NCBI GenBank assembly: GCA_003427395.1
Contig: BFEA01000144.1
Coordinates: forward strand, 1,883,327 to 1,903,392
Source of the DNA: Chara braunii
Taxonomy: Eukaryota; Streptophyta; Charophyceae; Charales; Characeae
Reading direction: 5' to 3'
DNA length: 20,066 bases
Below the pieces are notes generated by a model. The model did no database searches, was not told where the DNA came from, and worked only from the letters and a program-made list of their open reading frames with translations. Both the position numbers and the translations under genes were made by a program. This document shows, piece after piece, positions 8,042 to 17,324 of the stretch. The stretch's first letter is position 1, and each line of letters starts with the position of its first letter.

Positions 8042-9118
8042 CTGCAATTCCCGCCATCCCACTTCATACTGACGAACTACAAACTACACACTAGGACCCG
8101 CTACGCACACCACAACCCATACAAACGTACGCGCAGATACAAACCTTCCGACCTCAATAACCACGACAAAAAAACGCTCTTCCTATCCACCACCTCGCAT
8201 GACAAAAAACCATTTTTTCCTTTAAAAAATCAAAGCAAACCCCACCCAGAAACAGACCCAAAATATGCCTTCCTCATGACCCCTTCCATCGCCCTACCTA
8301 CACTGCATGCGACCTCACCGGTAATACGAGACTTTCCCTCTCTTGCTTACTACGCACTCGATGCACGCAATCTACAACTATCCCATCTCATTCCCCTCAC
8401 CACCAAGACACGGGATCTACTTCCTACCCGTGCACATGAACAGACAGTCCATAACTGAACGTGGGTGAACTTGCACCTAACACACACTCAAGCAGAAGTG
8501 TTGCGAGCGCTAATTGTTGAAGGAGCTATTTCTACAGTCAAGTGCCAATGGCTTCACCTTGGCATGCCACATCCTCTCAAACGTTCCACGTTCAGGTAAA
8601 ACGATAACTCCCTTCGATTGTCTGTAACATCATACACCCCAACTCTATACCCTTCTATAATTTAATCTAATGAGAGACCATAACCTGACCATCTGATGAG
8701 CTGCTATGGGTGCTAGGCAGTGAAAAAGCGCGCTTCAGGGCGTGCACCCACCCTATGGTTGTCTCGGACAACCATCTCTAACATCATCCTGACCTCTAAT
8801 TTGATCTCTCTCTCTCTCTCTCCCTGATTAATCCTTCATGCATCCTCCTATGAAGTTGATGACCACCCTCTAACCAAAGCTATGTTTAGCCTGCTGTTAA
8901 CCTGGTGTGATACTATGTATGTACAAATTGATGGTCTGGTTCCCTATTGAATATAGGGTAGCCGTGTCTTACACACCCACTGCATACACTCCCCGATATA
9001 TTATCTTGTTGCTAAGCAGGGGTCGATTCCCTTGCTGACCGACCTTATATCTTGCCCATCGTATTCTAGCAATCCTAACCTTTCTGCAGGGCAACATACT
9101 AACATCTTTTTTCCATAC
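8042..9118. other. Intergenic DNA, no gene seen
   Basis: C/A-rich on the + strand at first, then mixed. Short frames only. Apart from a small CT microsatellite near 8806-8822, no structure was found. Confidence 0.5.
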
Positions 9119-9195
9119 CCTCTCCACATCCTCTCCACATCCTCTCCACACCCTCCCTAAGCCCCCCTCCCTCCCCCCTCCCTCCCCCCTCCTGA
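9119..9195 (+). repeat. 11-bp tandem repeat and C-rich tract
   Basis: Three units of CTCTCCACATC at 9120-9152 (the last ends CACC), followed by CCCTCCCTC-type pyrimidine repeats to about 9195. Confidence 0.75.
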
Positions 9196-10847
9196 CTCCC
9201 CCGCACCTTCACCCCATATATATTTACAAATACAAACGTATAACTAAAGTACATATATATACTTTTGAATCCCATGTACATGCTGAATTTAATTTGAACC
9301 ACCTCAATGCCCTTATGTATACAATACTATTTTGTTAATATATTTCCATGCAGATTCACACGCAGCTTATTTGTAACACCTTTAGTAATAGTCACCCGTC
9401 TTGTACACCCTGCCTGTTTCACAATGACGGCTGGTTCCCTAGATAAGAAACAACACTTCCACTACAACTTTACGATATGTTCTTCTTCTTTTTTCGTAAT
9501 TCACCAAACATTTAATGACGGCGACTATTCGCCCCGTCAATGATCCCCTANAAGTTATTGCCTCGTTGTAGGTTTGCATAAATTTTACACTACGNAATAG
9601 TNTAATCCTGCGGAAACGTTCTTACTGACGCATAGACAAACACANTAGTGTATACTGCGCTACTACTAATATTATTACTTTCCNTTTACTACTCAAAACA
9701 ATGATGCCATGATGANTGTTTCCTCATATGTAATTTTAGTTTTTGATACACTTAGAAACGTCAGCTCTCTGTGGGTACTGGACATTATGCCAATTAATGC
9801 AACAACAAGAAATTCTTANTCTAAGCATAAGATTGTCTGATCTCTGTCAAGATGCTTCGAGAGGACTACATTATGCGATGATCGTTACTTCCACAAAAAA
9901 CTATACCTCACAAATCCTTACCAAGATGATGTAATTCTCAAATTGCCTAGCCTCTTTCCTAACCACCACTGCACTATGGGGATGCGCAAGTGGTTAAAGA
10001 GCGTATTCTTANAATTCTCCCTCTAACTCAGATTNAGAGCTCTGCGACGATNGCTGCCCGTCCCTCGTTCTAAACCGATATCTGATGTGCGTTCCCCCTC
10101 CCTTTCGACCAGGTAAAAGACGATACGGTGAGTGNGACGAAGCTCAAAGATACTCCATGGATTAAATATCCGTTAGGACTCTCCCTCATCCCCTTTCCCG
10201 ATTCGTCGCTCCATATCCAGGACCACACGAGAGATTTCAGTTCCATCTGTGTCTCCACACTCAATTTTCCAGAAATCATTGGCACACCCGATTTTGCCGC
10301 TTCCCAGGCCCNTTTCCGCGCTTTAGTCACTCNGACAAGGAAAGCTATGCAGGGTGTGAGGTTGAGTGTCACAAGCATGCGGATGGGTGATAGGCAAGAT
10401 GATTTGACGAAACTTNCCTTCAAGTTCGAAAACATTGGGATTGTACTNNTAAGGCAGGAGAAGGCGAAGACGAAGCTAGGTTGGCATGAGAGTGTTCAAG
10501 TTGCTAATCTTGGGACCAGTTTTTCTTTCCAACGGGCCGCATTTAGGCTGGTTTGTGTAGCTATCGCTAAGCCATAGGTAAGGAGTTNTTACTACTCTTT
10601 AGGGAAGTAAGAGAGCTAAGGGCTCTGTTTGCTCCATGGAGTTGTGTTGTGTTATGTTGGTGGCCTTGGGCCTTTAGCCGAAACAGGGTGATGGTCCCAG
10701 ACTTTTTTGCTGGGTAATGGTTGCAGACTCTTTGCGCCTCGCTCCAGTGCTCTCAAAACGTGCAAAATGAGAATGAATCTTCCGGTAGGACATGGAAGTA
10801 TATGCCACTGTATTTGTTGTCTTTTGTGCACGTGGAGAGTAGTGGAG
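9196..10847. other. Intergenic DNA with scattered ambiguous bases
   Basis: Single N positions are frequent between 9551 and 10587. Two opposing frames overlap at 10070-10577 (149 codons on +, 121 on -), both interrupted by N, with no recognisable motif on either strand. I therefore call neither. A stretch of TGTTGTGT words near 10645 is low complexity. Confidence 0.45.
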
Positions 10848-10931
10848 TGAGGCCCTTTCACTGGTTTTTCTGATCCCGTTCTTTAAATTTGCAATGGAAT
10901 CCTCTCCGTTATCCCCCCCGGGAAAGAAGAG

Positions 10932-10941
10932 GGGGCAATGA
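10932..10941 (+). repeat. SINE target-site duplication, left
   Basis: GGGGCAATGA, identical to 11382-11391 on the far side of the SINE. Confidence 0.8.
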
Positions 10942-11381
10942 TCCACCAGCCTAGCTCAGCTGGTTAGGCACGCACATGGCACTCAGGAGGTTGTGGAGGG
11001 CCCATGACCGCCTGGGGCGCACTTAGTGCCAACCAACTGTGAGAGTCCGCTTGATACCCCTGATCGGTAGTAGGCTCTATGACCAACGCGGGTGACGTCG
11101 GGTGTGAGTGTGAGCGTGAGTGGGTTGTGTGTGGTGTGTGCGAGAGTGGTGGCCATATCCACTGCTGCTTCTCCATTGGGGTTGAGGGAAGTAGATGTCC
11201 TGGCAAACTGCTCGGCCTTTGCGTTAGCCGGCTCCCCCCACCCGCAGCCCCACCCTACTCCCTCGCCACCGCCCAACATGCATCTCAGGGGTCCCCTGTA
11301 TCGGCTTAGGGGTGGTGGTAGGAAGATAGTGAAAAAAGATCATTTGGAGAAGAATATAACTTAGTTAAAAAGAAAAAGGAA
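10942..11381 (+). mobile_element. tRNA-derived SINE with 10-bp target duplication
   Basis: The insert is flanked by perfect direct repeats GGGGCAATGA (10932-10941 and 11382-11391). Near its start, TAGCTCAGCTGG (10952-10963) matches the RNA polymerase III A-box consensus TRGCNNAGYNGG exactly, in a tRNA-like context (GGTTAGGCACGCAC follows). A B box is expected 30-40 bases on. Only a degraded GGAGGTTGTGGAGGGCCC is present at about 10986-11003. The body is GT-rich (about 11100-11160) and the 3' end is A-rich (GTTAAAAAGAAAAAGGA), as usual for SINEs moved by LINE machinery. Copy 1 of the host repeat provides the empty site. The absence of an intact B box suggests this copy is old or its promoter is dead. 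Confidence 0.8.
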
Positions 11382-11391
11382 GGGGCAATGA
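11382..11391 (+). repeat. SINE target-site duplication, right
   Basis: GGGGCAATGA directly after the A-rich 3' end of the SINE. The unoccupied copy at about 2663-2673 reads GGGCATTGAG. Confidence 0.8.
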
Positions 11392-11486
11392 ACCTGCAGG
11401 AAAGACGGAAGTCTCCCAAAGTCAACTCCAAGTAGACAAGCCAAATTATTATGTCATTTTGGATACGAGAAAGTGAATCAACGATG

Positions 11487-12022
11487 TCTCTTTTTGTTTT
11501 TTTGGCAAAAAACGGTCTTCGTCTTGCCTTTATTTGTCCTATTTTGCTTGTCCGTTCGAATAGTTATTGCAGCATTGTTCCAACCAAAAAAAAAAAAAAA
11601 AAAACCATATTTCCGGATGTAATTTCGGTCAGATTCATCCAGCTCCGGCTGTAATATGCGGTGAGATACATTTAGAGTACCGCTTTCTACCAGTTATCCC
11701 GCCGCGTGCATGTGGCCAAAAAAGGCCCAGAATGTAACATGTCAGCACAAAATTCGTTCTTAGGGAAAAGAGAAAACCCGTTGGGGCGTTGGCTCTCCTA
11801 GCCAGCATTGGCAGGACCTTGGCCAAATATTGTTGGTTGCTGTGTAGCAATGATATTGGCCATTAGAGGGGGTAGGGGGAGGTGCAAGTGACTGGCCAAA
11901 GATACTCGGCACTGCCGGTAGCATCGCCGGTTTCCCCCGTCGGCAAAGCAGAAGGCACCTGCGTATCGTCGGGTGCTCAAAACGCTCTGATCACCTCGTT
12001 AAGTAGGTTTTCCCACCTCAGC
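11487..12022. other. Anonymous DNA left of the adapter junction
   Basis: Contains a 19-A run near 11586 and no recognisable gene. Short minus-strand frames at 11635-11980 have no protein features that I can use. Its physical linkage to what follows 12060 is doubtful because of the adapter. Confidence 0.45.
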
Positions 12023-12060
12023 CTGTCTCTTATACACATCTAGATGTGTATAAGAGACAG
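12023..12060. other. Nextera mate-pair junction adapter (assembly artefact)
   Basis: CTGTCTCTTATACACATCT (12023-12041) is joined head to head with its reverse complement AGATGTGTATAAGAGACAG (12042-12060). This is the 19-bp Tn5 mosaic end in the inverted dimer that marks the circularisation junction in Nextera mate-pair libraries. A genuine Tn5-type insertion would duplicate 9 bp of target, but the bases on either side (CACCTCAGC and GAGCAACGG) differ. It is therefore library sequence, and the left and right neighbours were probably the two ends of one cloned fragment. Confidence 0.97.
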
Positions 12061-12427
12061 GAGCAACGGTGTTGTCCTCCAGCTCGGTATTTTCATCTCG
12101 CAGCCGTTGCAGTGGGATGAAGGAGAATTTGTCCACATCCTGAACACCAATTGGTTAAAAAACAAAACAAAAAAAAAAAACCTTTTGCTGTGAGTATGCC
12201 ACTTCTTTCCCACCACAGAGCTAGGCTGTCGCAACTTACAGACTCGCAAGAGACGAAAACTGACGGAATGTTGGGGGTCATTCAGGCGAAATTAGACCCC
12301 TATGGAGAAAGAGAGTGCGGGGATTCTACTAGAATTTTAGCCCCTGCCGTCTAAGACTAAGATGCTGCGTTTGTGCCATCTCAAAGTGTGTGATNTTTTT
12401 CATNGCGCACACAGACTCACNTTCNAG
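12061..12427. other. Region upstream of the secreted-protein gene
   Basis: No gene seen. There is an A-run at 12170-12180 and ambiguous bases at 12394-12425. It presumably carries distal promoter sequence of the gene that starts transcription near 12460, if the assembly is correct here. Confidence 0.5.
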
Positions 12428-12436
12428 TATATATAG
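12428..12436 (+). promoter_or_regulatory. TATA box
   Basis: TATATATAG lies about 310 bases before the chosen start codon of the secreted-protein gene. Transcription would begin near 12455-12465, giving a 5' leader of about 275 bases. Confidence 0.6.
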
Positions 12437-12521
12437 ACGGCGTGCACTAGTGGAGAGAGGCAGAAAGCAAGGGAGGTAGACACCTGAGCAGCGTAGTACG
12501 GACACGAAGGAGGGAACTTAG

Positions 12522-12692
12522 ATGTACGTGCCTACGGAGTACGGATCGATTTCGTTGGGACTGCGATTTGCTTCTGAGTGTGCGCGCACTAATACTAGTA
12601 CAGAGTCCGGAGCGAAGGGAGAGTCTGAGAGGGGTGGGTGTTCTTGCTTCAGAGCGAAGGAGAGGCCACACTGTCAGCCGGCTTGTGAGTGA
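12522..12692 (+). CDS. Upstream open reading frame in the leader
   Basis: This is the first ATG after the TATA box. It encodes a 56-residue frame that starts MYVPTEYGS, contains six cysteines towards its end, and terminates with TGA at 12690-12692, 44 bases before the main ATG. Its start context is poor (T at -3, T at +4), so leaky scanning to the main start is expected. It more likely acts as a translational control element than as a functional peptide. It is real only if transcription starts near the TATA box. Confidence 0.35.
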   Translation: MYVPTEYGSISLGLRFASECARTNTSTESGAKGESERGGCSCFRAKERPHCQPACE

Positions 12693-12736
12693 GGAAGTGT
12701 GTGGTTCAACTTGGTGGAAGGAACAAGTCGAGAGCA

Positions 12737-13883
12737 ATGGAGGGGAGTGGTAGTCGCTTCCCCGTTTTGGCTGCTGTATGTGCGATTGCCTTGGTCGTTC
12801 TGCTAGCTGTCTCGCCGGTGGCGAATGGCAGTTGTCCGTCGAACCAGTGCGACTTCTACTGCTCACAGCCTCCAAATAAGGAAATTCCTTTCGTCACACT
12901 TTTTAAGAAGGGAGATCACAAGTACGAGTGCGACCTCGTGCACAAGATTGGGTAAGCTGGTTCTCGACCAAACAAGCAAACCTCCTCCTATCCTTTCCTT
13001 AATAACCAGCAATGATCATAACAATGGGGAGTGTTGTGTCGGGGGCGCAATAACCTACTAGTAGTGCTCGTACTGGTGCCGCCGCCGCTGCCGCTGCTTT
13101 TGTGTTTTCTCCTACTCTTCTTGCCTGTGCTCCTGCTGCTGCTGATGCTGACCACCTCCTCCTGTCGCTACCTTGGGTGTCATTGGCGCGGCCAGGCATC
13201 AACTTCCCTGTAGAGAGAGGTTGTCCGCACTGTGTACGAGCTGTTCCTAGGGAGTACTCAGCACAGGACTGTTCTTACCGAATCGGGGTGTAACTCCGGT
13301 CATATGCATATGTAGCAAGAAAAATTCTTTGTTTGGGCGCACCCTTAGTTATGCGATGCGATCCGATGCGCCATCGCCGTTGACTGCCACACACTAGATG
13401 CACACCCTTAGGTAGGTGACTACGATCCCTGTTTACGAATTGTCTTTAAGTTTGTGTTTGAATAAAAAAAACTCCGACCCCTTAGGAGGCTATCCTCTTG
13501 GTAAATCCTCTGGCTGCCTGACGGGTACGAGCTCAATTATGTCGCCGGTGAAGGTCTTCTTTCTTACCTACCTGTCTTCTTTTCGCTCTGTGTGCAGGGG
13601 TCAGACTATGAAGGTGAAGGTTGCTAATTCGTACAAATGCGCTGTGGCGATACCCAAGAAGTCGANCACGTACTCTGTGGCGCGGTGCCACCACAACCTG
13701 TACACCAACCGTGACGACGTCGCGTCCCGTGAGTTCAACCACGGACGCATCAACGACTTCCTCAGCAACTGCATCAAGATCTACATCGGCTCCGCACAGT
13801 ACAAGGATGGCAGCAACTACAATAGCGGCAAATCCAACCCGAAGTCGTGTGTCATGGTAGAGACCGGCGATCACTTCATCTGA
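12737..13883 (+). CDS. Secreted cysteine-rich protein, two exons
   Basis: Exons are 12737-12951 and 13598-13883. The GT..AG intron splits a Gly codon (GG|G), and both sides stay in frame, giving 166 residues. The ATG at 12737 has a good context (G at -3 and +4). Upstream the frame is open only from a GTG. Residues 1-31 form a classic signal peptide: a short polar start, a hydrophobic core LAAVCAIALVVLLAV (11-25), and a likely cut after VANG before SCPSNQC. The mature part has eight cysteines (33, 38, 42, 65, 86, 102, 130, 156), an even number that would allow four disulfides, with C-x4-C-x3-C at the N-terminus. There are no other membrane segments and no ER-retention signal, so it should be secreted. 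Residue 95 is undetermined (codon ANC, with the N at 13666). I do not recognise the family. A defence peptide, wall protein or lectin-like role is possible but unsupported. Confidence 0.8.
12952..13597 (+). other. Intron of the secreted-protein gene
   Basis: Donor GG|GTAAGC at 12952. Acceptor TGTGTGCAG|GG ends at 13597, behind a long pyrimidine tract (about 13555-13590). It is 646 bases long. Stop codons in all useful frames and loss of protein character confirm it is removed. Between 13070 and 13150 it carries CCG/CTG-type and CTC-type trinucleotide repeats that create long spurious Leu- or Ala-rich frames on both strands. Confidence 0.8.
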
Positions 13884-14173
13884 GAGAGAACGACAAGTCT
13901 CGCCTTGTGCGCTCAGGCAAAGCGTTCTTCATTCAAGCGCCTGGTAATATCCTGCCCCGCCCAAGAAGAGCTGGGCTGGGCGATTCAGAAGCGGTGATGG
14001 AGGGACTCGTTGCCTGGATCGTCCTGCCCGATTTGCCGGCAACACACAAGACAGCTGCTTAGGAGNCACTGAGATTCGAAGTCCTCTCCTCTTTCTTTGG
14101 GAGGTACAACGTGGCGGTTTGTCTCACAAGGCTGTCTGGTTCTTCTTAGTACGGTGACTGGCAGAGCGGAAGT

Positions 14174-14239
14174 GTACTCACTCACTAACTGACTTACATT
14201 CGCTCGGTACTCACTCACTAACTGACTTACATTCGCTCG
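14174..14239 (+). repeat. 33-bp perfect tandem duplication
   Basis: Two identical units starting GTACTCACTCACTAACTGAC and ending CATTCGCTCG, at 14174-14206 and 14207-14239. Perfect identity implies a recent origin or an assembly duplication. Confidence 0.9.
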
Positions 14240-14312
14240 GTAGAAGCTCCTTGATTTGTTGCTGACGTCTCTGTAATTCGTAATCGATGGCTATAGTTTT
14301 TTCTAGCTGTGA

Positions 14313-14338
14313 ATGATGATGATGATGATGATGATGAT
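14313..14338 (+). repeat. ATG trinucleotide microsatellite
   Basis: About eight to nine uninterrupted ATG/GAT units. Confidence 0.9.
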
Positions 14339-15149
14339 AGTATCATTTCAGACAGATTCTGCTGGAACTGGCAGGCTAAGACAGGTCCCGCTGACAGTGC
14401 GTGCTGATTTGTGTGTGTGGGTCACTAGGTGCTAATATTAAGTGCTAGACTCTGCGTCAGGGGAGCTTGAGTCATGCATGGCTGGTGAGATGGAGAGTAA
14501 GTCGTATGGTGTACAGTGCATGGCTGGTGAGTGGCTCAGTAGGGAGCTCACAGGTTGGCAGTGGCAGGTTACTAGGTTAGTCAGAGTATTTATTAGTTAC
14601 GCCGTAGTTTCGAGGGATATAGCTCGTGTCTAGTATGTCTGGACTCAGAGAATCAAACGAGTACTACGTGCGCATAAGTGATAACTACCGGTAGTGTACA
14701 GCATGCTAATGTGTCAGGATCTAAGGAGGACTGCATGCTAACGCGTCGTGGCAACTCGCATAGTAGAAGCTGATGCGAAGNAGAAACAGTCTAAGATGTA
14801 GAAATCCATTGGTAGGCAAACCGTGAGAGGAGCAAGAGGGAGAGGATCGGAAAGTGTGAGACCAGGGAGCGGCGCGAGATAGACCAGAAAGACAGAAAAN
14901 GGAAAAGTAAAAGTTAATAAGGCGGGATGGGCATTACGGAAAAAAGGATGAGATAATTAGTACAGAAATTGCTGACGTCTGGACTGAAGCACGGTGCAGA
15001 GAGAGGCATGATGGCATGAAGCGCAGGCCCGTGGTTATCGACTTAGCTGTGTGCGATAAGTTTACGTTTGTCACAAATTGTCAGCTTACTTAATCGCTTG
15101 GGAGCAAATGCAGTTCGGCCTGAACAAAAATGCGTGCCAGCATGCCAAA

Positions 15150-16440
15150 CGGGCTCTTCTCACTTCTCTTGCCTCACTATACGCCTATTTTCTTTCTTCT
15201 GTCTTGAACATCTCCGAGCCTTCTCTCTTCCTTAATTTTGTTCTTTCTTTTCCCTGTTCCCTCTTGGGCCCCTTAGGCCTCGCTGCCTATCAGTCTTCTT
15301 TCTTTTCCCTGTTCCCTCTTGGGCCCCTTAGGCCTCGCTGCCAAAAGGACTGATTGGTACCTCTTCTTCTTTCCCTGGTCGCCGATTAATGAAAATCTTC
15401 CTCTTGCTTCTTTCCATGATCCTTCCGGCTCTCCTTCTCTCGTTCCCGCTTCTGTCCTTCTCTCGATCTGTCTCTTCCTTCCTCCCTCTGACTCTCCGTC
15501 TCTCCACTCCTCCTGCTCTCCCTCACAGAATGGTACCTCCTGCTTCCTTCCTAGTGCTGTACCTCACACTGCCCTCCCTCCTTACCTATCTTCCATTCCT
15601 CATTTTGTTTTTTCCCCTGTCTTTTTCTCCTTATTCCCTCCTCTCCATCTTGCCCCCCCAGTGCTGCCACCCTTCTCTCTCTTCCTGTTTGCGAAAAGTT
15701 ATAAAACCTCCCTCTTGCGAAACCTTTGTATTCATTTCACCCCAGACGGGGCAAAAGGTGTCACAGGCCCCAAAATGATTTTTCCTGTCCTTTTGCACCG
15801 TGGCNGGGCGGGTAATGCTGGCTGTGCAAAAATGGCGGGAAACTGTTTTACAGNGTGCAAAAATGATGCTAAAGGACAATTTGGAATGTGCAGCACTTTT
15901 NCCAAGTTTGGCCCGGTTTGGGGGGAAATTAATACACGGTTTTGTTGCGGGGTTGTTTTATTTCTTTTCCCTTCCTGTTTCTTTCTTTTGTTTTGTTGCA
16001 CTCCTTATATCCTCCATGCTCTTACCTTTCNTCTNCTCTTCTTCTCCCGTGCCTGCCTTCTCCTGCCATGCTCCATGCTTCCAGACATCCCTGTGTCACT
16101 CCCCTTTGTTTCTTATGTGTCCTCATCAATCCCTCCTTGTCCGACAAAATCCTCCTTTTTTCTCCCTCTTCCAACCTTCATTCTTCCCAGCCTTCCTCTC
16201 ACCTCCCTACCCCCTCACTCCATTAACCCCTTTGTTTTACTCCCTTCCTCATTGTTCTGCTGCCCTCCCTGCATCTATGCCCTCCATCATTCCTNACTCC
16301 CTTCCTCTAGGTCCTTTTCTTTCTTCCGCCATCTCGCCTTTGTATGCCTGTCCCTCCAGCTCTGGTTCCACCAGTCCTCTGCCCATCTGTCCCTTTGCCG
16401 ACTCCCCCATATCTTTGGCTCCCTCCCGCCTTCCCTCCTG
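15150..16440 (+). repeat. Long pyrimidine-rich tract
   Basis: The + strand is dominated by C and T (CCCTCC, TTCTTT, CTCTC words) for over 1 kb, interrupted at about 15700-15960 by ordinary DNA. A 400-codon open frame at 15319-16521 follows from this composition: it is almost all Ser, Pro, Leu and Phe, spans several ambiguous bases and has no domain, so I do not call it a gene. Such tracts can adopt triplex structure. The class of repeat is unknown. Confidence 0.7.
15241..15342 (+). repeat. 47-bp direct repeat, period 55 bp
   Basis: 15241-15287 (TTCTTTCTTTTCCCTG to CCTCGCTGCC) recurs at 15296-15342 without change. The ending GGGCCCCTTAGGCCTCGCTG stands out as GC-rich within the pyrimidine tract. 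Confidence 0.9.
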
Positions 16441-17324
16441 GAATTATTGGTATANGGCGGTATTAAGGCCCACCCTAAAANCATTTTGATTTTTTGCAAC
16501 CAGNCTTGCCCAGTTTGGTAGAAACTTAGAAAGGACCCACGGGCATCACANGCCATTGGATTTCAAAAATCTTGTAGCTTGGATTAGGTCATGAAGGTTA
16601 GAGCTCTTCCTACAGGATTATCTTTGGGGAGCAGCACGTACTGGGAACCGGGCCCAGCGTCCCATTCAAGATCATATTGAGAAATTGAGAAATTTATGGA
16701 GAAATCCTTAAGATACCGGGGCCATTACCCGGCTTCGGCTAATAAAGGCAACTGTGTAATCTACAAAGAACACTAAAATTCAACCTGGCGCTGTATAGGA
16801 ACCAGATTTATATTTGATAGGCCCTTTCTGAGAAGCGGGCGAAGTCTGTCTCCATCAAAGCACATGGTTTTCGAGAGGGCCATGTGACCGTGTCTACCAA
16901 TTATTCCCTCCCTTCTGCCCTCCGTTGGTGCCTCGGACTGCCTCCCTCTGTCTCTCCTTCCTTTCTTGTCCACTGAGCTCCGCCTTTCTCCCTTCCATTC
17001 TTTCTTTCACAGTTCCTCCCACCCTTCTTTCTCTCTATTCATTTTTGAGCTGCTGCTGCTTTTCTCGTCTTCCTCCCTCCTTGGTTCCCCCTTGTCGTTC
17101 GTTGATGGGCGAATAGCTTGAATAGGGGTTTGNAAGTTTTCCAAAACGGATAATTGGTGGATACGGCCCAGGCCAGTGCGTACACCTCCCTCATGATGAG
17201 GGGTCACGACCCACGTTCACGCATTCACGNGTCCCTNAATGCGGCCCTGCGAACTTGANGGAGGGTTGTGACATAATCCCCCCACCCCACCTTTAAGCAA
17301 AAAAGTGAAAAGTTATCAAACTGG
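16441..17324. other. Mosaic of partial repeats related to the 17.4-kb palindrome
   Basis: No gene seen. Fragments resemble the palindrome's arm: GAATTATTGGTATA and CACCCTAAAA near 16441-16480, TACCAATTATTCCC (inverted) near 16895, and GGATAATTGGTGGA then CCCAGGCCAGT near 17149-17178. Single ambiguous bases are common. C/T-rich DNA resumes at 16905-17100. Confidence 0.5.

Larger units (their letters stand above)
10848..11486 (+). repeat. Dispersed repeat, copy 2, split by a SINE
   Basis: The blocks at 10848-10941 and 11392-11486 together match copy 1 (2547-2766) in the same order and orientation. They are separated only by the SINE and one copy of its target duplication. Similarity may extend to about 11560 (AAAACGG, then TTTTGCTT and TTTGTCC). 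No protein signature is seen, so the repeat's class is unknown. Confidence 0.65.
13884..15149. other. 3' flank and intergenic DNA
   Basis: Presumed 3' untranslated region first. No AATAAA signal is obvious. Holds two small repeats listed separately. Repeated GCATGGCTGGTGAG (near 14475 and 14519) and GCATGCTAA (near 14702 and 14734) are minor. Ambiguous bases occur at 14066 and 14781-14900. No gene recognised. Confidence 0.5.

Noticed and set aside
10070-10577. Opposing 149- and 121-codon frames
   Set aside because: Both contain ambiguous codons, neither has a motif, and nothing decides between the strands, so neither is annotated as a gene.
12023-12060. A natural IS50/Tn5-type insertion or a perfect 38-bp genomic palindrome
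   Set aside because: It has no transposon body, lacks the 9-bp target duplication and equals the mate-pair adapter dimer exactly.
12447-12875. 142-codon minus-strand frame over the first exon of the secreted-protein gene
   Set aside because: It is antisense to a gene with a signal peptide and a frame-preserving intron. It is Ser/Arg/Leu-rich with no features, so I treat it as a shadow.
15319-16521. 400-codon open frame on the + strand, the longest in the window
   Set aside because: It consists of Ser/Pro/Leu/Phe low-complexity sequence from a pyrimidine tract, crosses several ambiguous bases and has no domain. The open length is a by-product of a composition that lacks purine-rich stop codons.
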